A DNA stretch of 64,000 bases from an uncultured Erwinia sp. (GCA_946221915.1 CAMIKG010000011.1:1-64000), one strand, 5' to 3'; numbered from the stretch's first letter, positions 43,200 to 52,242 are shown. Translations and numbers: made by a program. The notes: generated from the letters alone by a model not told the origin.

Positions 43200-44393
43200 A
43201 TGACAGCAAAAACATTGTTACTCGCCCTGGCGCTGGCCTGGGCGACCCCTCTGCTCGCCGCGAGCAGCGCAAACATCCCCTCTGCAGGACCGTATCCGGC
43301 AGACTTTGTTAAAGGCGCGGATATCTCCACGCTGGCGGAACTGGAGAAGCAGGGGGCGAAATTCTATAACGCCAGCAACCAGTTGCAGGACCCGATCGCT
43401 ATTCTGAAAGCCAGTGGCATCAACACTATTCGTCTGCGTCTGTGGGTTGACCCGTATGACAGCAACGGCAAAGCCTACGGCGGCGGCACCAACGATCTGG
43501 CGACCACGCTGGCGCTGGCGAAACGGGTGAAAGCCGCTGGCCTGCAGTTGTTGCTCGATTTCCATTACAGCGATTTCTGGACCGATCCCGGCAAGCAGTT
43601 CAAACCGAAAGCGTGGGAAAAACTGACCTTCCCGCAGCTGGAGACGCAAATCCACGACTATACGCGCGACACCATTGCACGTTTTAAAGCGGAAGGCGTG
43701 CTGCCGGATATCGTACAGATCGGTAACGAACTCAATGGCGGCATGCTGTGGCCGGAGGGGAAAAGCTGGGGACAGAACGGCGGCGAATTCGACCGGCTGG
43801 CGGCGCTGCTGAAAGCAGCGATCGGCGGCCTGCGCGAAAACCTCAGCGACCCGCATCAGGTGAAGATCATGCTGCATCTGGCGGAAGGGACGAAAAACGA
43901 CATGTTCCGCTGGTGGTTCGATGAAATCAGCAAACGTCAGGTGCCGTTCGATGTGATCGGCCTGTCGATGTACACCTACTGGAACGGCCCGATCAGCGCG
44001 CTGAAAGCCAATATGGATGATATCAGCCAGCGCTATAACAAAGACGTGATGGTGGTGGAAGCGGCCTACGGCTACACGCTGGAAAACTGCGACAGCGCAG
44101 AGAACAGCTTCCAGGCCAAAGAGGAAAAAGATGGCGGCTACCCGGGCACCGTCGCCGGGCAGGCGGCGTATCTGCATGATTTGATCAAAGCGGTGCTGGC
44201 GGTGCCGAACCAGCGCGGCAAAGGGGTGGTGTACTGGGAACCCACCTGGATACCCGCGCCAGGCAACACCTGGGCCACGCCGGAAGGCATGAAGTATATC
44301 CACGACGAGTGGAAGCAGGGCAATGCGCGTGAGAACCAGGCGCTGTTTGACTGCCACGGCAAGGCGTTGCCGTCGCTACAGGTTTTCCATTAA
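43200..44393 (+). CDS. ganA: Endo-beta-1,4-galactanase GanA (GH53)
   Basis: A 397-residue family-53 glycoside hydrolase that cuts beta-1,4-galactan, the side chain of rhamnogalacturonan I, into short oligogalactans. Signal peptide about 1-20 (ending PLLAA) indicates the periplasm. The clan GH-A barrel shows DISTLAELEKQGA at the start, the acid/base Glu177 in QIGNELNGG and the nucleophile Glu287 in MVVEAAYGY. In Dickeya GanA releases trimers to hexamers. It is placed between the permeases and ganB, so degradation and uptake are co-expressed. Confidence 0.94.
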   Translation: MTAKTLLLALALAWATPLLAASSANIPSAGPYPADFVKGADISTLAELEKQGAKFYNASNQLQDPIAILKASGINTIRLRLWVDPYDSNGKAYGGGTNDLATTLALAKRVKAAGLQLLLDFHYSDFWTDPGKQFKPKAWEKLTFPQLETQIHDYTRDTIARFKAEGVLPDIVQIGNELNGGMLWPEGKSWGQNGGEFDRLAALLKAAIGGLRENLSDPHQVKIMLHLAEGTKNDMFRWWFDEISKRQVPFDVIGLSMYTYWNGPISALKANMDDISQRYNKDVMVVEAAYGYTLENCDSAENSFQAKEEKDGGYPGTVAGQAAYLHDLIKAVLAVPNQRGKGVVYWEPTWIPAPGNTWATPEGMKYIHDEWKQGNARENQALFDCHGKALPSLQVFH

Positions 44394-44440
44394 TCCATTG
44401 GCGCTATCGCTGATGTTTCTGACATCTTTAAGGAACAGGT

Positions 44441-46498
44441 ATGACTAAATTTCCACCGCTAAGCGCCAGGGTCAGTGCGCTGCTGCACGGCGCGGATTAT
44501 AACCCTGAACAGTGGGCGCATACGCCAGGCATCATTGATGATGATGTGGCGCTGATGAAGCAGGCGCACTGTAATGTGATGTCGGTTGGCATCTTCAGCT
44601 GGGCAAAGCTGGAGCCGGAAGAGGGGCGTTATGATTTCGCCTGGCTGGACACGGTGCTGGATAAACTGCAGCAGAATGGCGTCTCGGTGTTTCTTGCCAC
44701 GCCGAGCGGCGCGCGTCCGGCGTGGATGTCGCAGAAATACCCGGAGGTGCTGCGCGTCGGCCGCGACCGCGTCCCGGCGCTGCATGGCGGACGCCATAAC
44801 CACTGCATGACCTCGCCAGTCTATCGCCAGAAAGTGCAGGCGATGAACAGTCAGCTGGCGGCGCGCTACAGTGAGCATCCGGCGGTGATTGGCTGGCATA
44901 TCTCCAACGAATATGGCGGCGAATGCCACTGCGACCGCTGCCAGCAGGCGTTTCGCGGCTGGCTGCAGCGCCGTTATGAAACCCTCGATAACCTCAACCA
45001 CGCCTGGTGGAGCGATTTCTGGAGCCACACCTACAGCGACTGGTCGCAGATCGTCTCGCCAGCGCCGCAGGGCGAAGTGTCGATCCACGGTCTGAATCTC
45101 GACTGGCGACGCTTTATGACCGATCAGGTCACGGATTTCTGTCGTGAAGAGATTAAACCGCTGAAAGCGGTCAATCCGGATCTGCCCGCGACCACCAACT
45201 TTATGGAATATTTCTACGACTACGATTACTGGAAACTGTCGCAGGCGCTCGATTTTATCTCCTGGGACAGCTACCCGATGTGGCACAACGAGAAGGATGA
45301 AACCACGCTCGCCTGCTACACCGCGATGTATCACGATCTGATGCGCACCCTGAAACAGGGCAAACCCTTTGTGCTGATGGAGTCGACGCCGAGCGCCACC
45401 AACTGGCAGCCGACCAGCAAGCTGAAAAAGCCGGGTATGCATATTCTCTCCTCGCTGCAGGCGGTGGCGCACGGCGCTGATGCGGTGCAGTACTTCCAGT
45501 GGCGCAAAAGCCGCGGCTCGGTGGAGAAATTCCACGGCGCGGTGATTGACCATGTCGGCCATCTTGATACGCGTACCGGCCGCGAAGTCAGCGAACTGGG
45601 GCGGATGCTGGCGGCGATGACCCCGGTACTCGGCAGTCGCGTGGAAGCCAGAGTGGCGATTATCTTTGACTGGGAGAGCCGCTGGGCGATGGATAACGCG
45701 CAGGGCCCGCGCAACCTCGGCCTGCACTATGAACGTACCGTAACCGAACACTACCGGGCGTTCTGGGAGCAGGGCGTGGCGGTGGATGTGATTAATGCCG
45801 ACGCCGATCTTAGCGCTTACTCGCTGGTGATCGCGCCGATGCTGTATATGGTGCGCGACGGCTTTGCTGAGCGCGTGCAGCAGCATCTGCAGCAGGGCGG
45901 ACACTTTGTCGCCAGCTACTGGAGCGGCATCGTCAATGAAAGCGATCTCTGCTACCTCGGTGGCTTCCCGGGCCCGCTGCGTCCGCTGCTGGGCATCTGG
46001 GCGGAAGAGATCGACAGCCTGACTGATGACGAATCGAACGGCGTGCGTGGGATCAGCGGTAACGCGCTGGGGCTGCGTGGGCCCTATCGGGCGCGTGAAC
46101 TCTGCGAGCATATCCATCTCGAAGGCGCGACCGCGCTGGCGAGCTACGAAAGTGACTTCTACGCCGGTCAGCCTGCGGTGACGGTCAACCAAGTTGGCGA
46201 GGGCAAAGCCTGGTATATCGCTTCGCGTAACGATCTGGCGTTTCATCGTGATTTCTACGGCGCGCTGATTGCGCAGCTGCAACTGCCGCGCGCGCTGGCG
46301 GTGGCGCTGCCGCCTGGGGTGATCGCGCAGCGCCGCACCGATGGCGAACAGTCGTTTATCTTCCTGCAAAACTTCACGGCGCAGACGCAAAGCGTGACGC
46401 TGCCAGCGGGCATTAGCGATCTGATCGACGGTACGCCGTTGTCGGGCGCGCTGACGCTGACACCGTGGGACTGCCGGGTGCTGCGCGGGGCGTATTAA
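44441..46498 (+). CDS. ganB: GH42 exo-beta-1,4-galactanase/beta-galactosidase GanB
   Basis: A 685-residue cytoplasmic GH42 enzyme that splits imported oligogalactans to galactose. Acid/base Glu157 in HISNEYGG, nucleophile Glu314 in LMESTPSATNW. Four Cys (122, 162, 164, 167 in ECHCDRC) match the structural zinc site of many GH42 enzymes. Domain B and a C-terminal beta domain complete the chain. It differs strongly from the other GH42 enzyme in this window, which lacks the zinc site. The start follows AAGGAACAGGT. The opposite strand is open over the whole gene, a by-product of its high G+C third positions. Confidence 0.94.
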   Translation: MTKFPPLSARVSALLHGADYNPEQWAHTPGIIDDDVALMKQAHCNVMSVGIFSWAKLEPEEGRYDFAWLDTVLDKLQQNGVSVFLATPSGARPAWMSQKYPEVLRVGRDRVPALHGGRHNHCMTSPVYRQKVQAMNSQLAARYSEHPAVIGWHISNEYGGECHCDRCQQAFRGWLQRRYETLDNLNHAWWSDFWSHTYSDWSQIVSPAPQGEVSIHGLNLDWRRFMTDQVTDFCREEIKPLKAVNPDLPATTNFMEYFYDYDYWKLSQALDFISWDSYPMWHNEKDETTLACYTAMYHDLMRTLKQGKPFVLMESTPSATNWQPTSKLKKPGMHILSSLQAVAHGADAVQYFQWRKSRGSVEKFHGAVIDHVGHLDTRTGREVSELGRMLAAMTPVLGSRVEARVAIIFDWESRWAMDNAQGPRNLGLHYERTVTEHYRAFWEQGVAVDVINADADLSAYSLVIAPMLYMVRDGFAERVQQHLQQGGHFVASYWSGIVNESDLCYLGGFPGPLRPLLGIWAEEIDSLTDDESNGVRGISGNALGLRGPYRARELCEHIHLEGATALASYESDFYAGQPAVTVNQVGEGKAWYIASRNDLAFHRDFYGALIAQLQLPRALAVALPPGVIAQRRTDGEQSFIFLQNFTAQTQSVTLPAGISDLIDGTPLSGALTLTPWDCRVLRGAY

Positions 46499-46525
46499 AA
46501 AGAAGTCCGGTACGCACCGACCGCC

Positions 46526-46751
46526 CCTTCCCCCATGAAGTGGGGGAAGGCTGGGATGGGGGAGCAAACGACTCCGCATCGCAGTTGTATATTCTCTTTG
46601 CTGGATGTTCCATTGAGCTGCAGACGTTCAGGTTTGCACTGACTGCTCCTTCCCCATGAAGTGGGGGAAGGCTGGGATGGGGGAGCTGCCAACTCCGTCT
46701 CTCAGCCGTTTGCTCCCCCTCCCTAACCCTCCCCCATTGCATGGGGGAGGG
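46526..46751. repeat. Cluster of three REP-like hairpins
   Basis: Two direct copies of CCTTCCCC(C)ATGAAGTGGGGG followed by AAGGCTGGGATGGGGGAGC, about 120 bp apart, then an inverted copy (TTTGCTCCCCCTCCCTAACC with hairpin CCCTCCCCCATTGCATGGGGGAGGG). Hairpin stems carry a GGGGGAG foot, as REP elements do. The cluster separates ganB from the PTS IIB gene and fills a gene-free 337 bp. Confidence 0.8.
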
Positions 46752-46835
46752 AATCCGATCGGTGATGCCAGTAAGCCAGCATTGGCGATTCAATATTACA
46801 GTCCAGTCCTATCTTTAATGACAGAGGATAACAGC

Positions 46836-47150
46836 ATGGTGAGTCTGAAATCGTTTAAGCACTACTTCAGCCGGCAGGCGATTCCGGCAGAATCCGCGCC
46901 TGCCGACAGCGCATTGCTGGACCAGTTAATGCACTGTTTTGGCGGCCGCGACAACATCGTACAGGTGGATGCCTGCCTGACGCGCTTGCGCGTAACGGTA
47001 AAGTCGCTGGCGGCGGTGGATTCCGCCGGGCTGCAACAGGCGGGGGCAATTGGCGTGGTGATTTTAGGTCATGAAGTGCATGCTATTTTTGGCACGCAGT
47101 CCGACCGTTTGCGTCAGCTGCTGGAAGCACGTTTCTTCCAGCCGTCATAA
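46836..47150 (+). CDS. Orphan PTS EIIB domain protein (glucose family)
   Basis: A 104-residue soluble protein that is nothing but an EIIB domain of the glucose/N-acetylglucosamine PTS family. The signature GGRDNIVQVDACLTRLRV is at about 36-53, with the phosphorylatable Cys47, and GHEVHAIFG near 80. There is no EIIC or EIIA partner nearby. It lies between ganB and ganL, neither of which belongs to a PTS. It might sense or relay PTS phosphorylation to galactan use; this is inference. The start (MVSLKSF) follows GAGGATAAC; an ATG six codons upstream lacks such a site. Confidence 0.85.
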   Translation: MVSLKSFKHYFSRQAIPAESAPADSALLDQLMHCFGGRDNIVQVDACLTRLRVTVKSLAAVDSAGLQQAGAIGVVILGHEVHAIFGTQSDRLRQLLEARFFQPS

Positions 47151-47151
47151 A

Positions 47152-47179
47152 AAAAATGGATAACCGGAAACGGTTATCC
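47152..47179 (-). terminator. Terminator between the IIB gene and ganL
   Basis: GGATAACCG-TTTC-CGGTTATCC read on the minus strand with a T8 run after it, 56 bp beyond the ganL stop. The hairpin also lies directly after the IIB stop codon and may serve both. Confidence 0.8.
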
Positions 47180-47234
47180 AAATACCTTACCAAATACTCA
47201 TGCAGTGATTAAGACAGCGATGGGATACTACGGT

Positions 47235-48497
47235 TTACCACCAGGCTTCCACCTGAACACCAAAGTTCCAGGTATTGTTGCTGGTGTTGTCCTGGAAGCT
47301 GCGACCATTTTCTGAATCATTCAGATACGAGGCGAACACACGCAGTTCAGGACGTGACATAAATTCCGGGCCTGCCGCCAGTCCCAGCGCCAGGGTATAT
47401 TTCTGACCAGCCTGTTTATAGTCGCTGCCATCTTTATTTTCATCTTTCTGCCAGAAGCTGCCTACTTCACCGATACCGCGCACATAGTCGGTAAACTGAT
47501 ACTGAGCGCGACCCACCAGCGACAACAGCGTACTCTTATTGGTCGAGGCGGTGACATCATCCGCAGAGCCCCAGGTCAGCACCTGGTTCAGCGAGAACTT
47601 GTCAGTAACCGGCAGCAGGCCGGTATTGATTACACGATAGCCTTTGGCGTTATTAACGTCATTCCACATATCGTACCAGCCGCCGCCCTGCGAGATCATA
47701 TTCTGCGCCAGACCCTTATCGGCATACTGCAGCACCAGTTTCTGGTAACCGCCCCACATATCCTGGCTAATCTCACCGGTGACCATCACGCCGTTGTCGG
47801 CGTCATACAGGCCGCCATACTCTTTCTGCTTATTGGTCGGGTTCGGCATGGCGTAATCAATACCGAATTCCGTCCACGCACCGCTCCACGGCTTCCAGCC
47901 TGCATAACGCACATCGATATAGTTGATGTTCACATCATTATCGTCGTCGACGCGGTAATCCACGTCATTGGCATCGCCACGTATCCACGCCACTGAGATG
48001 GCGCCCGGGCCGAGGGTATAGTTCTCAATACCGGCGCCGGAACCGGAAATATTCCAGTATTTGGTATCGATAATATGCAGATCGTGACGCTGGTAATAAC
48101 GCTTACCGCCCCAGATGACCGCGTTCTTGTCGCCCGGGATCAACCCTTTGATCTGCAGGTTAAGCTGACGCAGGCCAAACTGCGCATCGTCGCCGAAGGT
48201 GGTTTCGTTATCATTCGAACCGTCGGAGAACATGCTGACCATAGTATCGACATAGAAACTAACATCATCCTTTTTGTACACTTCACTGCCCAGCTCCACT
48301 TCGCCATAAGTATCAGCTTCATTGCCGAGGCGACCAATCTTGTTCTTTTGCCACTCTTCCATACCGCCATCGCGCGAAACGCCGACGCCGCCGCGCAGAT
48401 AGCCGTGGAAGTCGATGTTATCAATGGCTGCATATATCGCAGGGGAGGTCAGTGCTGCAGCGAGCGCCACAGCGGCAGTGCGTAGCCTTGTGTTCAT
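47235..48497 (-). CDS. ganL: LamB-family galactan porin GanL
   Basis: A 420-residue maltoporin-family outer-membrane channel. Signal peptide about 1-23 (ending IYAA), then IDNIDFHGYLRGGVGVSR, the usual LamB mature start, followed by 18-strand barrel sequence and a C-terminal Trp (VQVEAWW). Aromatic residues typical of a greasy slide, such as WGGKRYYQRHDLHI, are present. By context it admits oligogalactans, like Dickeya GanL. It is divergent from ganR, with a lac-operator-like site 18 bp before its start codon. Confidence 0.9.
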   Translation of the reverse strand: MNTRLRTAAVALAAALTSPAIYAAIDNIDFHGYLRGGVGVSRDGGMEEWQKNKIGRLGNEADTYGEVELGSEVYKKDDVSFYVDTMVSMFSDGSNDNETTFGDDAQFGLRQLNLQIKGLIPGDKNAVIWGGKRYYQRHDLHIIDTKYWNISGSGAGIENYTLGPGAISVAWIRGDANDVDYRVDDDNDVNINYIDVRYAGWKPWSGAWTEFGIDYAMPNPTNKQKEYGGLYDADNGVMVTGEISQDMWGGYQKLVLQYADKGLAQNMISQGGGWYDMWNDVNNAKGYRVINTGLLPVTDKFSLNQVLTWGSADDVTASTNKSTLLSLVGRAQYQFTDYVRGIGEVGSFWQKDENKDGSDYKQAGQKYTLALGLAAGPEFMSRPELRVFASYLNDSENGRSFQDNTSNNTWNFGVQVEAWW

Positions 48498-48514
48498 GTT
48501 ATCCTCTTTTTATT

Positions 48515-48529
48515 TGTAATACGTTCACA
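48515..48529 (-). promoter_or_regulatory. lac-operator-like GanR site
   Basis: On the minus strand TGTGAACGTATTACA matches the lacO1 core TGTGAGCGGATAACA at 12 of 15 positions. It is 18 bp upstream of ganL in the ganL-ganR gap. GanR carries the same recognition helix as LacI (SYQTVSRV), which makes a lac-like operator expected. Confidence 0.6.
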
Positions 48530-48761
48530 TAACGCGAGCAGTAAACGCCGGGTGAGGAACTGAAGGCAATGCAAATGTCGATACTGTGTGATTTAGTGCA
48601 AATATTTTGCCGTGAATTGTAACGATCAGTGAAGCCGATCACCAAATTGCAAATGTGAACGTCGGACTTTTTTGTGATTTTCGCCGCAGTGTGACCGCGG
48701 TAACCTGGCGGGATGTTACGCTGTGGTACAATTCGGCCATCTGTTAACAGGGATGCGAGTC

Positions 48762-49832
48762 ATGAAATCAAAGAGTGCCACCTTAGAGGATGTCGCCCGT
48801 CACGCTGGCGTGTCATACCAGACGGTTTCCCGGGTGCTGAACAAGTCGGCGAATGTGTCGGAAGCAACGCGGCGCAAGGTTGAGCAGGCGATTGAGACGC
48901 TACGCTATGTCCCTAACCGGCTGGCGCAGCAGCTGGTCGGTAAGCAGAGCACCACGCTGGGACTGGTGACCACCTCGCTGGCGTTACATGCGCCTTCCCA
49001 GGTGGCCGCAGCGGTAAAACGTTACGCCAATGCAGCGGATTATCAGGTGTTGATTGCCATGATTGATGAGAACGTCAATCAAAGCCTGCAGGCTTCGATC
49101 AACGAACTGAAGTCGCAGCTGGTGGATAAGGTGATCATTAACGTGCCGCTGGAGACCGCAGATGCTAAGCGCATCGTGCAGGAGAACCAGGATATCCTCT
49201 GTCTTTTCCTGGATGTCGATCCCTACAGTTCCGTGTTTAACGTTTCGTTTAACCCGGCGGACGGCACGCGCGCCAGCGTGAAATACCTCTATGATCAGGG
49301 GCACCGTGAATTCGCGCTGCTGGCCGGGCCGAAGCAGTCGGTGTCCGCCAACCTGCGGCTGAAAAGCTGGCTCGATACGCTGGAGAGTTACCGGCTGCAA
49401 CCGGTCTGCGTCAGCCATGGCAACTGGGATGCGCAGAGCGGCTATAGTGGCGCACTACAGCTGCTGCGCGAAACTCCGCATTTTACCGCGCTGCTGGTCG
49501 GCAATGACCAGATGGCGCTGGGCGTGCTGAGCGCTTTCCACCAGCGCGGCGTGGCGGTGCCGGGGCAGGTCTCGGTGATTGGTTATGATGATACCTACGA
49601 GAGCGCCTTCTTCCATCCGGCACTGACCACGGTATCGCTGGATCTGGATTTGCAGGGTAAAGAGGCGGTGGCGCGCATTCTGCACGCCGGTGAGCATGAG
49701 CACAGTCGCTCGTCATCGATTCTGCCTGCGCGACTGGTGGTGCGTAATTCCACTGGCGCGATGGGGCAGCACCAGCAGGATTTAAAACAGATAGCTGAGC
49801 AGCTGCGGCTGATTGCCAGCCGGCTGGGTTGA
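48762..49832 (+). CDS. ganR: LacI-type galactan repressor GanR
   Basis: A 356-residue repressor unusually close to LacI. The HTH covers about 6-25 (LEDVARHAGVSYQTVSRVLN), the hinge helix NRLAQQLVGKQS follows, then the periplasmic-binding-protein-like core. The LacI inducer-contact residues are all in place by hand alignment: Asp149 (LFLDVD), Arg197 (SANLRLKSW), Trp220 (HGNWDA), Asn246 (VGNDQMALG) and Asp274 (GYDDTYES). The C-terminal leucine-rich stretch (LKQIAEQLRLIASRL) resembles LacI's tetramerisation helix. So the inducer is probably a beta-galactoside such as galactobiose. The start was chosen by LacI homology; ATG three codons upstream is also possible. Confidence 0.92.
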   Translation: MKSKSATLEDVARHAGVSYQTVSRVLNKSANVSEATRRKVEQAIETLRYVPNRLAQQLVGKQSTTLGLVTTSLALHAPSQVAAAVKRYANAADYQVLIAMIDENVNQSLQASINELKSQLVDKVIINVPLETADAKRIVQENQDILCLFLDVDPYSSVFNVSFNPADGTRASVKYLYDQGHREFALLAGPKQSVSANLRLKSWLDTLESYRLQPVCVSHGNWDAQSGYSGALQLLRETPHFTALLVGNDQMALGVLSAFHQRGVAVPGQVSVIGYDDTYESAFFHPALTTVSLDLDLQGKEAVARILHAGEHEHSRSSSILPARLVVRNSTGAMGQHQQDLKQIAEQLRLIASRLG

Positions 49833-49835
49833 GCA

Positions 49836-49861
49836 CCTTCCCCCCTATGCAGGGGGGAAGG
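49836..49861. repeat. CCTTCCCC-type hairpin between ganR and AI-2E gene
   Basis: CCTTCCCCCC-TATGCA-GGGGGGAAGG between convergent genes, four bases after the ganR stop. No T-run; same family as the hairpins at 9169 and 46526. Confidence 0.6.
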
Positions 49862-49868
49862 CTGTCGT

Positions 49869-50969
49869 CTACTGCGGCTCTTTCCCCTCCGCCAGATCTT
49901 CATCAATTCCTTCGATATTTCCCTGATTATCGCGCCCGGAGAGCAGATTCCAGCAGGCAATAAACAGCGCGGCGATCAATGGACCAATCACAAAGCCGTT
50001 AATGCCGTAGATTTCCATTCCGCCCAGCGTGGTAATTAAAATCAGATAATCCGGCATACGGGTGTCTTTACCAATCAGAATTGGACGCAGAATGTTGTCG
50101 GCCAGCCCGACCACGATGACAAAGAAGCCGACGATAAAGAAGCCCTGCCACAGCATCCCTGAAGCGAAGAAATAGATGGCTGCAGGCACCCAGACAATCG
50201 CGGAGCCCACTGCCGGGATCAGCGACAGGAAGGCCATCAGCGCGCCCCACAGCAGGCTGCCGTCGATGCCGGTAAACCAGAAGGCCAGCCCGCCCAGCGT
50301 CCCCTGAACGACCGCGACCACAATAGTGCCTTTTACCGTCGCGCGTGACACGGCGGCGAATTTTGCCAGCAGATGATGTTTCACATGACGCGACAGCGGC
50401 AGCGCGTCAAAAATCATTTTTACCAGCGACGGTCCATCTTTCAGCAGGAAGAACAGCAGATACACCATAATGGCGAAGCCCACCACAAAGCCAAAGGTGC
50501 CTTTGCCAATTAACAGTGCGCTGCCTGCCAGATACTGGCTGCCTTTCAGGGCGACCTGCGACAGTTTTTGCTGAATTTCCGTGGCGCTGTCCAGCTGCTG
50601 TTCAGCCAGGAAGTTGCGCGCCCAGTGCGGCAGATGCTGCAGGATATCCGCCAGGATGACCGGCAACTGCGCATTGTTACTGCGCAATTTGTTGTAAACC
50701 ACATTCAGTTCGAAAGCCAGTGAAGAGGCGATGATGGTCAGTGGTGTAAAGACAATCAGGCAGATCACCAGCACCGTCAGCAGTGATGCGACACCGTTGC
50801 GATCTTTTGTCAGCAGTCTGAGCCTGGTTTTCATCGGGTAAAAAATCACCGCCAGAATCACCGCCCATAAAATAGCTGAATAATAGGGTGATAACACATC
50901 AATAAAAGCGAGTGTGACAAGCAACAGGATCAGGATAAAAAATCCTTTTGTCAGGCCCTGAAATTTCAT
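49869..50969 (-). CDS. AI-2E family transporter (PerM/TqsA-like)
   Basis: A 366-residue inner-membrane protein with seven to eight hydrophobic segments and the family pattern: an N-terminal pair of helices (FFILILLLVTLAFIDVL), a soluble middle region at ~100-170, and the C-terminal signature FLSLIPAVGSAIVWVPAA and GLADNILRPILIG near 300. Members include TqsA (autoinducer-2 export), PerM and a sodium/proton antiporter, so transport substrate is open. The start follows GGGGAAATAAA. About 250 bp of featureless sequence separates it from lplA. Confidence 0.85.
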   Translation of the reverse strand: MKFQGLTKGFFILILLLVTLAFIDVLSPYYSAILWAVILAVIFYPMKTRLRLLTKDRNGVASLLTVLVICLIVFTPLTIIASSLAFELNVVYNKLRSNNAQLPVILADILQHLPHWARNFLAEQQLDSATEIQQKLSQVALKGSQYLAGSALLIGKGTFGFVVGFAIMVYLLFFLLKDGPSLVKMIFDALPLSRHVKHHLLAKFAAVSRATVKGTIVVAVVQGTLGGLAFWFTGIDGSLLWGALMAFLSLIPAVGSAIVWVPAAIYFFASGMLWQGFFIVGFFVIVVGLADNILRPILIGKDTRMPDYLILITTLGGMEIYGINGFVIGPLIAALFIACWNLLSGRDNQGNIEGIDEDLAEGKEPQ

Positions 50970-51225
50970 TTTATTTCCCCTGGGTAGCATTTGCGCCCAT
51001 GAACTATAGAAGGTGATGCCCAGTTTGCCAGAATAATAAATCATTATCTCAGGCTGTGAATGTTGCGCTCTGTTTGCTGACAGGCACAAAGAATTCATGG
51101 ACTTATCACGGTAGCATCGTCCCTGCGACCGGGGTATTATCGTTCAGCGCAGCGATTAACCGGCCTGATGTTTGAGAGCCAGCCGCCTGCGCGATTGCAC
51201 ATCACTTACGGAAATGGAGCCACCA

Positions 51226-52242
51226 ATGTCCTCACTGCGTTTGCTGTTATCCGAGTCATACGATCCCTGGTTTAACCTGGCGGTAGAGGAGTGTATTTTT
51301 CGTCAGATGCCGGCCACCCAGCGGGTGCTGTTTCTCTGGCGTAACGCCGAAACCGTGGTGATTGGCCGGGCGCAGAATCCGTGGAAAGAGTGCAATACGC
51401 GGCGCATGGCGGAAGATGGTATCCGGCTGGCGCGGCGCAGCAGCGGTGGTGGGGCAGTGTTCCACGATCTTGGCAACTGCTGCTTTACCTTTATGGCCGG
51501 TAAACCGGAATACGATAAAAGCGTGTCGACCGGCATTATCCTGAATGCGCTGACGGCGCTGGGCATTGCGGCGGAAGCGTCCGGGCGTAATGACCTGGTG
51601 GTTAATATGGCCGATGGCATGCGTAAAATTTCCGGTTCCGCCTATCGCGAAACGCCGGATCGCGGTTTTCACCATGGCACTTTGCTGCTGAATGCTGACC
51701 TGACGCGGCTGGCGGATTACCTGAATCCGGATGTGAAAAAGCTGCAGGCGAAAGGGATCACCTCTGTGCGTTCACGCGTTGCCAACCTTGCTGAGCTGTC
51801 GCCGGGCATCAGTTACGAAAGTATCTGTGCCGCCGTCACCGAGTCCTTTTTCACTTCCTTTGGCGAACGCTGCGAGCCGGAACGTATTTCACCGCAGGCG
51901 CTGCCGGACCTGCCAGGCTTTGAACCGCAGTTCGCGAAACAGAGCAGCTGGGAGTGGAACTTCGGCCAGGCGCCTGATTTCTCCCATCTGCTGGATAACC
52001 GTTTTAGCTGGGGCGGCGTGGAGATCCACTTTGATGTCGAGCGAGGCGTCATTACGCGCTGCCGCATTTTCACCGACAGCCTGAATCCTGCGCCGCTGGA
52101 AATGCTGGAACAGCAACTGCACGGCGCAGCTTACCGGCCTGAAGTGGTGGCGGAACAGGTGCAGCAACTGCTGACAGCATTCCCGCAACTGCACACGGAG
52201 CTGCAACAATTGCAGCAGTGGCTGACAGAAAGCGTCAGTTAA
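51226..52242 (+). CDS. lplA: Lipoate-protein ligase A
   Basis: Activates free lipoate with ATP and transfers it to the E2 subunits of 2-oxoacid dehydrogenases and GcvH. The BPL/LplA/LipB domain has RRSSGGGAVFHDLGN at about 70-84, GRNDLVV near 120 and KISGSAYRE near 133, with the catalytic Lys in that motif. A C-terminal accessory domain covers ~250-338 (SSWEWNFGQAPDFSHLL). Its 338 residues match E. coli LplA. The start MSSLRLLLSESYDPWFN follows GGAGCC; frames reaching further upstream are dropped by homology. Confidence 0.96.
   Translation: MSSLRLLLSESYDPWFNLAVEECIFRQMPATQRVLFLWRNAETVVIGRAQNPWKECNTRRMAEDGIRLARRSSGGGAVFHDLGNCCFTFMAGKPEYDKSVSTGIILNALTALGIAAEASGRNDLVVNMADGMRKISGSAYRETPDRGFHHGTLLLNADLTRLADYLNPDVKKLQAKGITSVRSRVANLAELSPGISYESICAAVTESFFTSFGERCEPERISPQALPDLPGFEPQFAKQSSWEWNFGQAPDFSHLLDNRFSWGGVEIHFDVERGVITRCRIFTDSLNPAPLEMLEQQLHGAAYRPEVVAEQVQQLLTAFPQLHTELQQLQQWLTESVS

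Noticed and set aside
43218..44357. A 379-codon minus-strand frame antisense to ganA
   Set aside because: Same reasoning as for ganB; GH53 catalytic motifs on the plus strand are complete.
44459..46579. A 706-codon open frame on the minus strand, antisense to ganB
   Set aside because: The plus-strand GanB is unmistakable, and the antisense product is Arg/His/Gln-rich with no domain. High G+C at third positions of GanB explains the lack of stops.
46656..46835. An extended N-terminus for the PTS IIB protein reaching back to 46656
   Set aside because: That part is translated REP-like repeat sequence; the real ribosome site is GAGGATAAC just before 46836.
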